Shown here: positions 25,969 through 34,060 of the stretch, in pieces
Layout of the letters: every line of letters starts with the position of its first letter
Position numbering within the stretch: position 1 is the stretch's first letter
Assembly (NCBI GenBank): GCA_050187415.1
Contig: JBFWXN010000014.1
Span: 1 to 64,000, forward strand
Direction: 5' to 3'
Origin: Ga0077555 sp050187415
GTDB taxonomy: Bacteria > Pseudomonadota > Alphaproteobacteria > Rhizobiales > Hyphomicrobiaceae
DNA length: 64,000 nucleotides
Notes under the pieces: model-generated
Seen by the model: the letters and a program-made list of their open reading frames with translations, nothing else
Databases searched by the model: none
What the model was told of the DNA's origin: nothing
Position numbers and translations under genes: made by a program

Positions 25969-27576
25969 ATGTATCAGCACGCGGTAGACTTCATTGTCGT
26001 CGGAGCAGGCTCGGCCGGGTCCGCCCTAGCCTATCGGCTGACCGAAAACGGCAAGTATCGCGTGTTGCTGCTGGAAGCTGGCCAGGAAACGCACTGGCTT
26101 TCGCAGGTGCCGGTGTCATTCGCGCATTTCATCAATCGTCCAGGCGTCAATTGGCTCTTCGCATCCGAGGCGGAGAAGGCGACGGGTGGACGCCACATTC
26201 CCATCCCGCGTGGCAAGATGCTCGGGGGATCGAGTGCCATCAACGGCATGGTGTGGGTCCGCGGCCAGCGGCAGGACTTCGACACCTGGGCCCAACTCGG
26301 CAACCGCGGATGGAGCTACGAGGACGTGCTTCCCATCTTCAAGCGCCTCGAAAGCTACGAAGGCGGCAAGGCCGACTTCCGCGGCCGCGAGGGGCCGGTG
26401 CGAATTTCCGATATTTTCGAAGGCGGACAGCTCTACGACTCATTTTTCGAGGCGGCCGAGACGGTCGGCATTCGTCGCAATGACGATTACAACGGGCCCG
26501 AGCAGGAAGGCATTGCCATGACGCAGGCGTCGATCCGCGGTGGGCGGCGCATGAGCACGTCGCGATGCTATCTCGAGCCGGCGCGCAAACGGCCCAACCT
26601 CGATATCGAGACCGGTGCCCTTGCCCAGCGACTGCTGTTCGACGGCAAGCGCTGCGTCGGCATTCGCTATCGTGTGGGCGATGAAGTGCGCGAAGCGCGC
26701 GCGGGCCGCGAGGTGATCGTGTCGACCGGTTCGATCTGCTCGCCGCAATTGCTGGAACTGTCGGGCATCGGCAATCCCGCGCACCTGAAGTCTGTCGGCA
26801 TCGATGTGTTGCATGCGTTGCCGGGCGTCGGAGAGAACCTGCGCGATCACTGGGCGCCACGGCTGAAATGGAAGGTCGGCCGCCACGGCGCGACCTATAA
26901 CGAGAAGGCGCGGGGCATCAGCGCCATGGGGCAGGGCCTGCGCTACATTCTGACCGGCAAGGGCTTTCTCGCACTCCCGGCGTCGCCTCTGCGCGCGTTT
27001 TTCAAGACGCGCGAGGGCCTCGCCAGCCCCGACGCGATGTTCATGCTCCAGCCGTTCCTGGTAACGCCCGACGTCAAGCTCGACAAAGAGGCCGGCATCA
27101 CCATCATCACCCATCAGCAGCGGCCGGAGAGCAAAGGCTCTATCCACGTGTCGTCCAACGATGCCGCAAGGCCGCCTGCGGTTCGTTTCAATTTCCTGTC
27201 CGATCAGATCGATCGCGACTGCGTCGTCGCGGCGATGCGGACCGTGCGCAAGGTCGTCGAGGCCAAGCCTCTCGAGTGGCTGGAAGCCAAGGAATTCGGT
27301 CCCGGCAAGCAGGCCCAGAGCGATGATGAGCTGATCGACTACGTGACACGCACGGCCGAGACCGCCTATCACCCGATCGGCACCTGCAAGATGGGACCGG
27401 ACACCGATCCCAACGCCGTCGTCGACGACAGGCTGCGCGTGCGCGGCATCGATGGCCTTCGCATCGCTGATGCCTCGGTCATGCCGACGCTGACGTCCGG
27501 CAACACCAATGCGCCTTCCATCATGATCGGCGAGAAGTGCTCGTCGATGGTACTCGAGACGGCCGAGGCGGCCTGA
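25969..27576 (+). CDS. GMC-family FAD-dependent oxidoreductase (choline dehydrogenase-like)
   Basis: A 535-aa GMC oxidoreductase. The FAD motif GAGSAGS is near residues 11-17. LGGSSAINGMVWVRGQ, STGSICSPQLLELSGIG and the C-terminal YHPIGTCKMG with active-site His and TSGNTNAPSIMIGEK are all present. Dehydrogenases of this type oxidise primary alcohols and use a quinone or cytochrome acceptor. The start at 25969 follows AAGGAGCGCAC; an upstream in-frame ATG at 25837 has no ribosome site. It is divergent from boxC. Confidence 0.92.
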   Translation: MYQHAVDFIVVGAGSAGSALAYRLTENGKYRVLLLEAGQETHWLSQVPVSFAHFINRPGVNWLFASEAEKATGGRHIPIPRGKMLGGSSAINGMVWVRGQRQDFDTWAQLGNRGWSYEDVLPIFKRLESYEGGKADFRGREGPVRISDIFEGGQLYDSFFEAAETVGIRRNDDYNGPEQEGIAMTQASIRGGRRMSTSRCYLEPARKRPNLDIETGALAQRLLFDGKRCVGIRYRVGDEVREARAGREVIVSTGSICSPQLLELSGIGNPAHLKSVGIDVLHALPGVGENLRDHWAPRLKWKVGRHGATYNEKARGISAMGQGLRYILTGKGFLALPASPLRAFFKTREGLASPDAMFMLQPFLVTPDVKLDKEAGITIITHQQRPESKGSIHVSSNDAARPPAVRFNFLSDQIDRDCVVAAMRTVRKVVEAKPLEWLEAKEFGPGKQAQSDDELIDYVTRTAETAYHPIGTCKMGPDTDPNAVVDDRLRVRGIDGLRIADASVMPTLTSGNTNAPSIMIGEKCSSMVLETAEAA

Positions 27577-27956
27577 GCCCCCGTCCACCGTCTCGTCTCC
27601 AAGGTCGAGCCGCGCGTCGACCGGCGGCGCGCGCAAGGCGCATTCGACGGAGCGCTGATGCGTATCGCACAGGGAAACGCGCGCGTCGCGACGCGCGTAT
27701 CTGGAGCGCAATGGAATCGAGGCGACCTGAGTGCCGTCGCCCGCGAGGGCCGGCATCGACGCCGCAACTTGCCGCGCCGATGACAAGCTTCCGCCATCGG
27801 CGGACGTAATTACGGCCCATTGCCGCCGAAACGGCCGTTTAGTCTGCACCGAGATCGTATTCGTCGACGTCGCGCCGCGTCCTGCCGGCGCCCTCGGCGC
27901 TTAACGATCCGTCAAGGTTAACCATAATTTAACACTTCATCGATAAACGACCGCCC
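27577..27956. other. 380-bp non-coding stretch with palindrome and regulatory site
   Basis: No supported gene. It holds a perfect 18-bp palindrome, CGCGCG-TCGCGA-CGCGCG, at 27680-27697, which may act as a transcription end for the GMC gene, and the CtrA-type box listed separately close to the extensin-like gene. The last 50 bp are AT-rich compared with the rest. Confidence 0.6.
27918..27933 (+). promoter_or_regulatory. CtrA-type binding site TTAA-N7-TTAAC
   Basis: TTAA at 27918-27921, seven bases, then TTAAC at 27929-27933: a perfect match to the full CtrA recognition motif of alphaproteobacteria. It ends 23 bp before the ATG of the extensin-like lipoprotein gene. A further TTAAC half site is at 27901. 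CtrA is the cell-cycle response regulator that controls polarity, division and envelope genes. Confidence 0.6.
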
Positions 27957-28655
27957 ATGTCTGTATCGCGTCTGGTTCGTGTGTCGGCGGTGATTTCAGC
28001 CCTTCTTGTTCTCTGGGGCTGCGCCCGCGTGGGCTCGTTCACACCAAGCGGACCGGCTTTCAGGCAGTCCCGGATGCCGGAAACGTGGCGCCGCACCGAG
28101 GAAAGCCGATGTATGGCACTGGGGCTCGCGCGCCCCTCCCCATTCCTTGCGCAACGCAGCTCCCTCGGCGGTCCCGGACGATGCGGCGCCTCCTATCCCT
28201 TCGAAATGTCCGGGGCATTGGGCGGGCGTGTCGCCATGCACCCGGCGGCGACGCTACGCTGCGAAATGATTCCCGCAGTCGACAAGTGGATGGCCGAGGT
28301 CGTGCTGCCGATCGCTCGCCGGCACTTCGGCTCCTCCGTGGTGGAGATCAAGGTGGCCGCCTCCTATTCGTGCCGCCCCATGAACAACGTCTGGGGTGCA
28401 AAGTTGTCGGAGCATGGCCATGCCAACGCCCTCGATGTTTCGGCATTCAAGCTCGCGGACGGCCGCTGGATCGCGGTGAAGAGCGGCTGGAACGGTGATC
28501 CGGACGAACGCTCGTTCCTGCGCGACGTCCACGATGGAGCATGCAAAATCTTCACCACCGTGCTCGGCCCGCTGGCGGATCGTCATCATCACGACCATTT
28601 CCACCTGGACCTTGCCCGGCACGGACGGGACGGGCGCATGATGATCTGCCGGTAG
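27957..28655 (+). CDS. extensin-like C-terminal domain lipoprotein
   Basis: A 232-aa protein. The N-terminus carries a lipoprotein signal: hydrophobic SAVISALLVLWG with the lipobox Cys at residue 22 (LWGC). The rest is the extensin-like C-terminal domain of alphaproteobacteria, a peptidase-like fold with SYSCRPMNN, LSEHGHANALDVSAF and HHDHFHLDLA, in which the His and Asp residues are arranged as in DD/LD-carboxypeptidase-type zinc enzymes. Four or more Cys could form disulfides. It is likely anchored in the envelope and acts on peptidoglycan. A perfect CtrA box lies just upstream, hinting at cell-cycle control. Confidence 0.85.
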   Translation: MSVSRLVRVSAVISALLVLWGCARVGSFTPSGPAFRQSRMPETWRRTEESRCMALGLARPSPFLAQRSSLGGPGRCGASYPFEMSGALGGRVAMHPAATLRCEMIPAVDKWMAEVVLPIARRHFGSSVVEIKVAASYSCRPMNNVWGAKLSEHGHANALDVSAFKLADGRWIAVKSGWNGDPDERSFLRDVHDGACKIFTTVLGPLADRHHHDHFHLDLARHGRDGRMMICR

Positions 28656-28857
28656 CAGCGGCGAGTAGCCAACATTCCCATCTCAAGCGGCCGGCTCCAC
28701 GGCACCGCTCGTTTGCCACGAGTCGAGTGCGTGACCTGGGGCGGCGACGTCGCCACCCTCCGACCGGACAACATCAGGTCCAGCGTATTGACGCAGAACG
28801 CTTGCCTCACTCATGATGAGCCGAACGCAGGCGCGCTCGGCAGCCCGTGCCGCTTGC

Positions 28858-30051
28858 CTATCGCTCCGCAGCCCGAATCCGCCTCGCTCGCACGGCTTCG
28901 AATGCGTTCGTGAAGGCGATCGCGCCGGACTTCCGCAGGCCATGGTTCATCCGGTCGTCGAGCGCAGCCAGCAATTCGGCTGATGTGCGATCCCGCACGA
29001 TTGAATTGCGATTGTACGCGTTCTCGGCGAAGAAGTTGGACGTCGGCATCGTGCGGCCGACCGTATCCATCATGTCGAGCCCCGTCTGCGGCCCGGCGAG
29101 ATTCATCAACTCGATCTCGGCGCCATTGAGGTGCGGGCGGCCAGCCTTTTCGGCGTATTCACGCAAACCTTGCAACTTGACCGTCTGCAGCCAAGGACCG
29201 ATGTCACCGTCGAGATTGAGAGCGTGGATACCAAGCCCTCTTGCGGTGTGGGAGAAAGCCACGTGCGCACTCCACCGGTTGGGCACGGAGCGCGCGCCCT
29301 TGAGCATGCGCCGTACGACCGTGGCCTTGGCCAGAAGCTCGGCCCGCCGCCGCCCGCCGGCGCGCGCCGCGAGCGACCGCAGGCGCGATACGAACGTGGT
29401 CCCGTGCTTCACCAACTCGTCGACCGAGTTGGCCGCGAGAAGCTGGGCATAGCCGAGCGCCGACGAAATCGGCCGCCCCTTCTTCGTATCAGGATCGATC
29501 CCGGCCTGCATGTCGTAGGTGCCGCGCCCTCCTGTTTCGAGAGCGTAGACTCGCACGACCTGATCCTTCGTGAGGCCGAGCGAAAGCGCCTCCTCGGCAT
29601 AGCGCAGCTTGAACTCGTCTTCCGAGACGCGAATTGGCACGAAGCCGTAAACCCTGCGCGCCTGCAGAAGGAAATCGGAGAGGTCCGCCATCGTCGACGA
29701 GGGTGGTTCCGACGGCGGCGCGAGACCGGCGATGATCTTGGCCACATCCGGAGGCATGGCGGGTCCAGCATACTTCGGAGGCTTCACGGCGACGAAGTCA
29801 TCGGTCGTGAAAGCTTGCTTGGCCGAGCGCTTGCGCCGCCGCTGCTGCTTCAATTCCTCGATCACGGCCCAATAGGCATCCGTCTCTTTGGCGTGTTGGG
29901 ACTTGGCCCTGAGATAGAGCACATAGGCGCGCGTCTGCGCCTCGCTCAATCTGCCCGCCAGATCCTCGCCGATGCGCTGCGCGCTAGCTTCGCCGCAGAA
30001 GGCTGCAGCCATCAGCAAGAGGGCGACCCCACGGGTGATCAAGTTTGCCAT
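28858..30051 (-). CDS. secreted lysozyme/transglycosylase-like protein
   Basis: A 397-aa protein with a signal peptide (ITRGVALLLMAAAFCGEASAQ). The central segment VYALETGGRGTYDMQAG and, later, SALGYAQLLAANS resemble the catalytic Glu region and the GYAQ-type motif of soluble lytic transglycosylase folds. The C-terminal part (QTGLDMMDTVGRTMPTSNFF, ending near RDRTSAELLAALDDRM) is found in related rhizobial secreted proteins. The enzyme would cleave glycan strands of peptidoglycan, but the match is weak and activity is inferred. The ATG at 30051 is preferred to a GTG two codons upstream. It converges on the extensin-like gene, a possible functional link in the cell wall. Confidence 0.6.
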   Translation of the reverse strand: MANLITRGVALLLMAAAFCGEASAQRIGEDLAGRLSEAQTRAYVLYLRAKSQHAKETDAYWAVIEELKQQRRRKRSAKQAFTTDDFVAVKPPKYAGPAMPPDVAKIIAGLAPPSEPPSSTMADLSDFLLQARRVYGFVPIRVSEDEFKLRYAEEALSLGLTKDQVVRVYALETGGRGTYDMQAGIDPDTKKGRPISSALGYAQLLAANSVDELVKHGTTFVSRLRSLAARAGGRRRAELLAKATVVRRMLKGARSVPNRWSAHVAFSHTARGLGIHALNLDGDIGPWLQTVKLQGLREYAEKAGRPHLNGAEIELMNLAGPQTGLDMMDTVGRTMPTSNFFAENAYNRNSIVRDRTSAELLAALDDRMNHGLRKSGAIAFTNAFEAVRARRIRAAER

Positions 30052-30486
30052 GAGCACGCGCGATCACCTCCCTCGCGATCCGGCCGGCACATCGGCGGCG
30101 TCAACGGCCGCTCATCGAGGGTAAGGGCCACAGAAATGTGAGCCTGACAAGGCAAGCTGGACTGGAGGTATGGCAAATCGAGAGGTGCCCCGGACGGCAA
30201 TGGGGGAGGGGAGATTGCCATCCGGGGATTGGCCCACCGGCCGCGGGGAGTCGGCCTTATGAGCCGCGCCACCGCGGGGGACGGTGGCAAGTGCTGCACG
30301 TCTATGAACTGGCCGGACCGGAGATAGTTCCACGTGGCAACCACTGCCATGGAGGAGCCGTCGAAGCCAACACCACGAGGATCTTTCAGGCCGGTCCGGC
30401 CATGCACCTGAGATAGTTGCGCGTGGCCGAACTACGAGGCCGCCGTTGATCAACGTCGTTCACGAATTCGTTTTCGGGATAAACAG

Positions 30487-30514
30487 GGTTTGCTGTGCCG
30501 CCTTGCAGCAAACC
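30487..30514. repeat. inverted repeat overlapping the argG promoter
   Basis: Perfect 9-bp arms GGTTTGCTG (30487-30495) and CAGCAAACC (30506-30514) with a 10-bp spacer. The right arm covers part of the -35 element, the place where a repressor would act. Confidence 0.45.
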
Positions 30515-30530
30515 TTGTCGTGCCTATAGT
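30503..30530 (+). promoter_or_regulatory. candidate sigma-70 promoter of argG
   Basis: TTGCAG (30503-30508) and TATAGT (30525-30530), spacer 16 bp, ending 33 bp before the argG ATG. The -35 lies in the right arm and loop of an inverted repeat, so regulation by a dimeric repressor is plausible. Confidence 0.45.
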
Positions 30531-30563
30531 GCGCGCCATCGACGAGGCTCGGGAGAGTATGAG

Positions 30564-31817
30564 ATGGCGATCAGCGCTGAAGGCAGCCAAGATCTCAAAG
30601 GCAAGGTGAGGCGCGTCGTGCTGGCCTACTCCGGTGGCCTCGATACATCGATCATTTTGAAATGGCTTCAGGAAACATACGGCTGCGAGGTCGTCACCTT
30701 TACCGCCGACCTCGGCCAGGGCGAGGAACTGGGGCCCGCCCGCGAGAAGGCGCTGATGCTTGGCATCAAGCCTGAGCATATCTTCATCGAAGACCTGCGT
30801 GAGGAGTTCGTCCGCGACTTCGTCTTCCCGATGTTCCGTGCCAACGCACTGTATGAGGGCGTCTACCTGCTCGGAACCTCGATCGCACGCCCCCTCATCT
30901 CGAAGGCGCAGATCGATATCGCGCGCAAGGTCGGAGCAGACGCGGTTTGCCATGGCGCAACGGGCAAGGGCAATGATCAGGTTCGGTTCGAACTGTCGTA
31001 CTACGCACTCGAGCCGTCGATCCGCATCATAGCGCCCTGGCGCGAGTGGACGTTCAAGAGCCGCACGGACCTTCTCGAGTTCGCCCGCAGCCATCAGATC
31101 CCGATCGCCAAGGACAAAGAGGGCGATGCCCCGTTCTCGGTCGACGCCAACCTCCTGCACTCCTCGTCGGAGGGCAAGGTTCTGGAAGACCCCGCCGTCA
31201 AGCCGCCGGAGATGGTCTACCAGCGCACAATTTCGCCGATGGCCGCGCCGGACAAGGTGACGACGGTCCGAATCGGCTTTTCCAAGGGCGACGCCGTTTC
31301 GATCGACGGCAAGCCGATGAGCCCCGCCACCGTGCTGAAAGCGCTCAATGACCTTGGTCGCGACAACGGCATCGGCCGCCTCGATCTGGTCGAGAACCGG
31401 TTCGTCGGCATGAAGAGCCGCGGCGTCTACGAAACCCCGGGCGGTACGATCCTGATTGCGGCGCACAGGGCCATCGAGTCGATCACACTCGATCGCGGCG
31501 CAGCCCATCTCAAGGACGAGTTGATGCCGCGCTATGCCGAGCTGATCTATAACGGCTTCTGGTTCTCGCCCGAGCGCGAGATGCTCCAGGCGCTGATCGA
31601 CAGGAGCCAGGAGCACGTCGAGGGCGAGGTGACGCTCGAACTCTACAAAGGCAACGTCATGGTCACCGGGCGCGAGAGCCCGCAGTCACTCTATTCGCCC
31701 ACGCTCGTCACTTTCGAGGACGACCGCGGTGCCTACGACCAGAAGGATGCCGCCGGCTTCATCCGCCTCAATGCGTTGCGATTGAGAACGCTGGGGCAAA
31801 GGCACCGAGAGGGCTGA
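30564..31817 (+). CDS. argG: argininosuccinate synthase
   Basis: A 417-aa enzyme. The ATP pyrophosphatase P-loop AYSGGLDTS is near the N-terminus, followed by TADLGQGEE, HGATGKGNDQVRFE and the C-terminal GNVMVTGRESPQSLYS. It joins citrulline and aspartate with ATP to form argininosuccinate, the next to last step of arginine synthesis, in the cytoplasm. The length is normal for the family. The ATG at 30564 follows GGGAGAGTATGAG. A promoter and inverted repeat lie directly upstream. No other arginine gene is in the window. Confidence 0.98.
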   Translation: MAISAEGSQDLKGKVRRVVLAYSGGLDTSIILKWLQETYGCEVVTFTADLGQGEELGPAREKALMLGIKPEHIFIEDLREEFVRDFVFPMFRANALYEGVYLLGTSIARPLISKAQIDIARKVGADAVCHGATGKGNDQVRFELSYYALEPSIRIIAPWREWTFKSRTDLLEFARSHQIPIAKDKEGDAPFSVDANLLHSSSEGKVLEDPAVKPPEMVYQRTISPMAAPDKVTTVRIGFSKGDAVSIDGKPMSPATVLKALNDLGRDNGIGRLDLVENRFVGMKSRGVYETPGGTILIAAHRAIESITLDRGAAHLKDELMPRYAELIYNGFWFSPEREMLQALIDRSQEHVEGEVTLELYKGNVMVTGRESPQSLYSPTLVTFEDDRGAYDQKDAAGFIRLNALRLRTLGQRHREG

Positions 31818-31919
31818 GCCGCGGGACGGCTGACGGCGATGCCGCATTCGATCCCCCTCGACGTGTCGCCAGCGCGACCGGCCAATGTTTGTCCGAACGA
31901 CCTGCGGAGCATAGACGGC

Positions 31920-32192
31920 ATGACCGCGTCCGAAACTTCCTATCCCGCCATGCGGGCCAGGCGCAAGCTGCCGCCACAATACGCCGGCATCGTCCTGCCG
32001 CTGTTGCTGTCGATCATAATGACGTGGGTCGTTTCGTTCATCAGCACGGCACACGCCATCGGCCTCGTCGCTGGCTTGTGGCAGGCATGGCTTTCGGCCT
32101 GGATGCTGTCGTGGCTCGTCGCGTTCCCCGTATTGCTTGTCGTCCTGCCCGTTGTGCGTCGACTGACAAATCTGCTGGTTCGTCCGGCATGA
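31920..32192 (+). CDS. DUF2798 two-helix membrane protein
   Basis: A 90-aa protein with two transmembrane helices (IVLPLLLSIIMTWVVSFIST, then WLSAWMLSWLVAFPVLLVVLP) and the pattern of DUF2798: a basic N-terminus, W in the second helix, and VVRRLT after it. The ATG at 31920 has GGAG about 10 bp upstream; an ATG at 31839 in the same frame would add 27 residues and cannot be excluded. Function is unknown. It lies 19 bp before the M50 protease gene and probably shares its transcript. Confidence 0.75.
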   Translation: MTASETSYPAMRARRKLPPQYAGIVLPLLLSIIMTWVVSFISTAHAIGLVAGLWQAWLSAWMLSWLVAFPVLLVVLPVVRRLTNLLVRPA

Positions 32193-32211
32193 GAAACCAT
32201 GGAACCAGACC

Positions 32212-32892
32212 ATGATCACCCGCTTCGAGCTTGGCCGTATCGCCGGCGTGCCGATCTACCTCGACATGATCCTGGTGCTGATCCTTATTCTATTCAGCCA
32301 TCGGTACTTCACGAGCGGCGACGCGCAACTCATGTCGGCCGGGATACTGATCATCATCGGCATTCTTTTCTCCATCCTCCTGCACGAGTTGGGGCACATG
32401 CTCGCTGCGCGCATCTGGAGGGTGAGGACAGACGAGATCGAGATCGGCGGCCTCGGCGGCATTGCTCGCTTCTCGTCGTCCCTGCCGAGATCGGTCATGG
32501 CCCAGACTGTGATCTATCTCGCCGGTCCAGCCGCCAATCTTCTATTATGGAAGGGCTTCGGCGCACTGACGATCGAGGCTTGGGACCAGGGCAAGCCGAT
32601 GCTTGGCATCGCGCTCGCCTCGCTTTCCGGCATCAACTTCTGGCTGATGATCTTCAATCTGCTGCCGGCCTTTCCGCTCGACGGCGGCCGCACCCTGGAG
32701 GCCTGGTTGACCGCGGCGCTCGGTTATGTGTGGGCCATCCGCATCGTGGCTGCCCTCGGACTGGTCGTCACCGCGCTTGTCGTTTGGATGGCGCTGCCGC
32801 TTAATATCTGGCTGCTTTTCGTGGCCTTCGCTTTGTTTCAAGCCAATTGGGGAGCGCTCGACACGGTGGGCGGATTCAGAGGCCGGCGCTGA
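32212..32892 (+). CDS. site-2 protease family (M50) membrane metalloprotease
   Basis: A 226-aa integral membrane protein. The zinc motif HELGH lies in the second helix (SILLHELGHMLAAR) and the third ligand motif is NLLPAFPLDGGR. There are five or six transmembrane segments and no PDZ or CBS domain, so it is a minimal M50B member. Such enzymes cleave substrates within or next to the membrane. The natural substrate is unknown. It follows the DUF2798 gene closely. Confidence 0.88.
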   Translation: MITRFELGRIAGVPIYLDMILVLILILFSHRYFTSGDAQLMSAGILIIIGILFSILLHELGHMLAARIWRVRTDEIEIGGLGGIARFSSSLPRSVMAQTVIYLAGPAANLLLWKGFGALTIEAWDQGKPMLGIALASLSGINFWLMIFNLLPAFPLDGGRTLEAWLTAALGYVWAIRIVAALGLVVTALVVWMALPLNIWLLFVAFALFQANWGALDTVGGFRGRR

Positions 32893-33126
32893 TGCATCGG
32901 AGATCGCATGCGGGCCATGTCTCGGAAGGCTCTCTGCCGCACGCAAGGTTCAAAGACGCTTGAGAATCATGGCGTTCCAAAGCAACGGACGCGCAACCCG
33001 ACAGGGTCGTCACCGACGCTTGCTGTCCGGACTTTTCGGCGCGACCCGTTTGGCCTAGCCTGGAGCGCTCATAAGGTGCCCGGTGCACGACATCGGCCGC
33101 CAGAAGACTTGCGAGGAGAATGTCCA

Positions 33127-34014
33127 ATGGGTGTTTCCATTCGCCAACTCACGCCTGTGGTCGCAGGCGAGGTGTCGGGTGTCGATCTGACCAAACCCCT
33201 TTCGAAGGACGAAGTCGCCGCCATCGAGGCCGGCATGGACAAGTACGCCGTTCTCGTCTTCCACGGCCAGAAAATCACCGATGAGCAGCAGCAGGCGTTT
33301 TCCAAGAACTTCGGCCCGCTTGAAAATGCCCGCGGCGGGAATGTCACGAAAGCAGAGGACAAACGCCTCAGCGACGGCATGAACGACGTGTCGAACCTGG
33401 GCAAGGATGGCAAGCCCCTGCCGAAGGACAGCCGGCAGCATCTCTTCAACATCGGCAACATGCTTTGGCATTCGGACAGCTCCTTCCGGCCCATCCCTGC
33501 CAAGTATTCGCTGCTGTCGTGCCGCGTGCTCAACACCGTCGGCGGCAATACCGAGTTTGCGGATATGCGCGCAGCCTACGACGATCTCGACGCGGCAACA
33601 AAGGCCGAGATCGAGGACATGATCTGCGAGCATTCCTTGATGTACTCACGCGGCTCGCTCGGCTTCCTCGATTTCACCGAGGAGGAGAAACAGATGTTCA
33701 AGCCGGTACGCCAGCGCCTCGTGCGCAGCCATCCGGTGACGGGTAGAAAGTCACTCTATCTCTCATCGCATGCGGGTACCATTCTTGGATACTCGATGCC
33801 TGAAGCGCGCATCATCCTGCGGGACCTCACCGAGCACGCAACACAGCCGAAATACGTCTATTCGCACACTTGGCAGCTCGACGATTTCGTCATGTGGGAC
33901 AACCGCCAAGTGTTGCACCGCGTGCGTCGGTACGATGCAAGTCAGCCGCGTGACATGCGCCGCACCACGGTCGCTGGCGATACGATGACCACGCCACAGG
34001 CGGAGGCGGCCTGA
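33127..34014 (+). CDS. TauD/TfdA-family 2-oxoglutarate-dependent dioxygenase
   Basis: A 295-aa enzyme with the iron-binding facial triad: H-x-D in MLWHSDSSF and the distal His in QVLHRVRRYD, followed by the 2-oxoglutarate-binding Arg in RRTTVAGD. The sequence is closer to TfdA (2,4-dichlorophenoxyacetate dioxygenase) than to TauD, with VLVFHGQKITDEQQQAFSKN and the MYSRGSLGF segment. It hydroxylates a substrate with Fe(II), O2 and 2-oxoglutarate. A phenoxy-acid or similar compound is possible. The ATG at 33127 follows GAGGAGAATGTCCA; longer N-terminal frames have no ribosome site. It is a single-gene unit. Confidence 0.88.
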   Translation: MGVSIRQLTPVVAGEVSGVDLTKPLSKDEVAAIEAGMDKYAVLVFHGQKITDEQQQAFSKNFGPLENARGGNVTKAEDKRLSDGMNDVSNLGKDGKPLPKDSRQHLFNIGNMLWHSDSSFRPIPAKYSLLSCRVLNTVGGNTEFADMRAAYDDLDAATKAEIEDMICEHSLMYSRGSLGFLDFTEEEKQMFKPVRQRLVRSHPVTGRKSLYLSSHAGTILGYSMPEARIILRDLTEHATQPKYVYSHTWQLDDFVMWDNRQVLHRVRRYDASQPRDMRRTTVAGDTMTTPQAEAA

Positions 34015-34028
34015 GCAAGACGGCCGCA

Positions 34029-34050
34029 GGCGGGACGATGAAGTCCCGCC
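34029..34050. terminator. bidirectional hairpin between convergent dioxygenase and MATE genes
   Basis: Perfect 8-bp stem GGCGGGAC / GTCCCGCC with loop GATGAA, between the stop of the rightward dioxygenase (34014) and that of the leftward MATE gene (34061). T-runs are weak on both sides, but stem strength and position fit a shared terminator. Confidence 0.55.
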
Positions 34051-34060
34051 TCGTTGCCGC

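Larger units (their letters stand above)
30052..30563. other. 512-bp intergenic region upstream of argG
   Basis: No gene is supported. It contains an imperfect 18-bp direct repeat (GAGATAGTT-s-C-r-CGTGGC) at 30321-30338 and 30410-30427, with GGCCGG/CCGGCC-rich sequence between, and the argG promoter with its inverted repeat near the right end. The small open frames here have no family resemblance. Confidence 0.5.

Noticed and set aside
26440..27849. 469-codon antisense frame over the second GMC gene
   Set aside because: Complementary to conserved GMC motifs and without protein likeness.
30138..30416. 92-codon rightward frame upstream of argG
   Set aside because: No ribosome site and no likeness to any protein; the region is better explained as non-coding with a short repeat.
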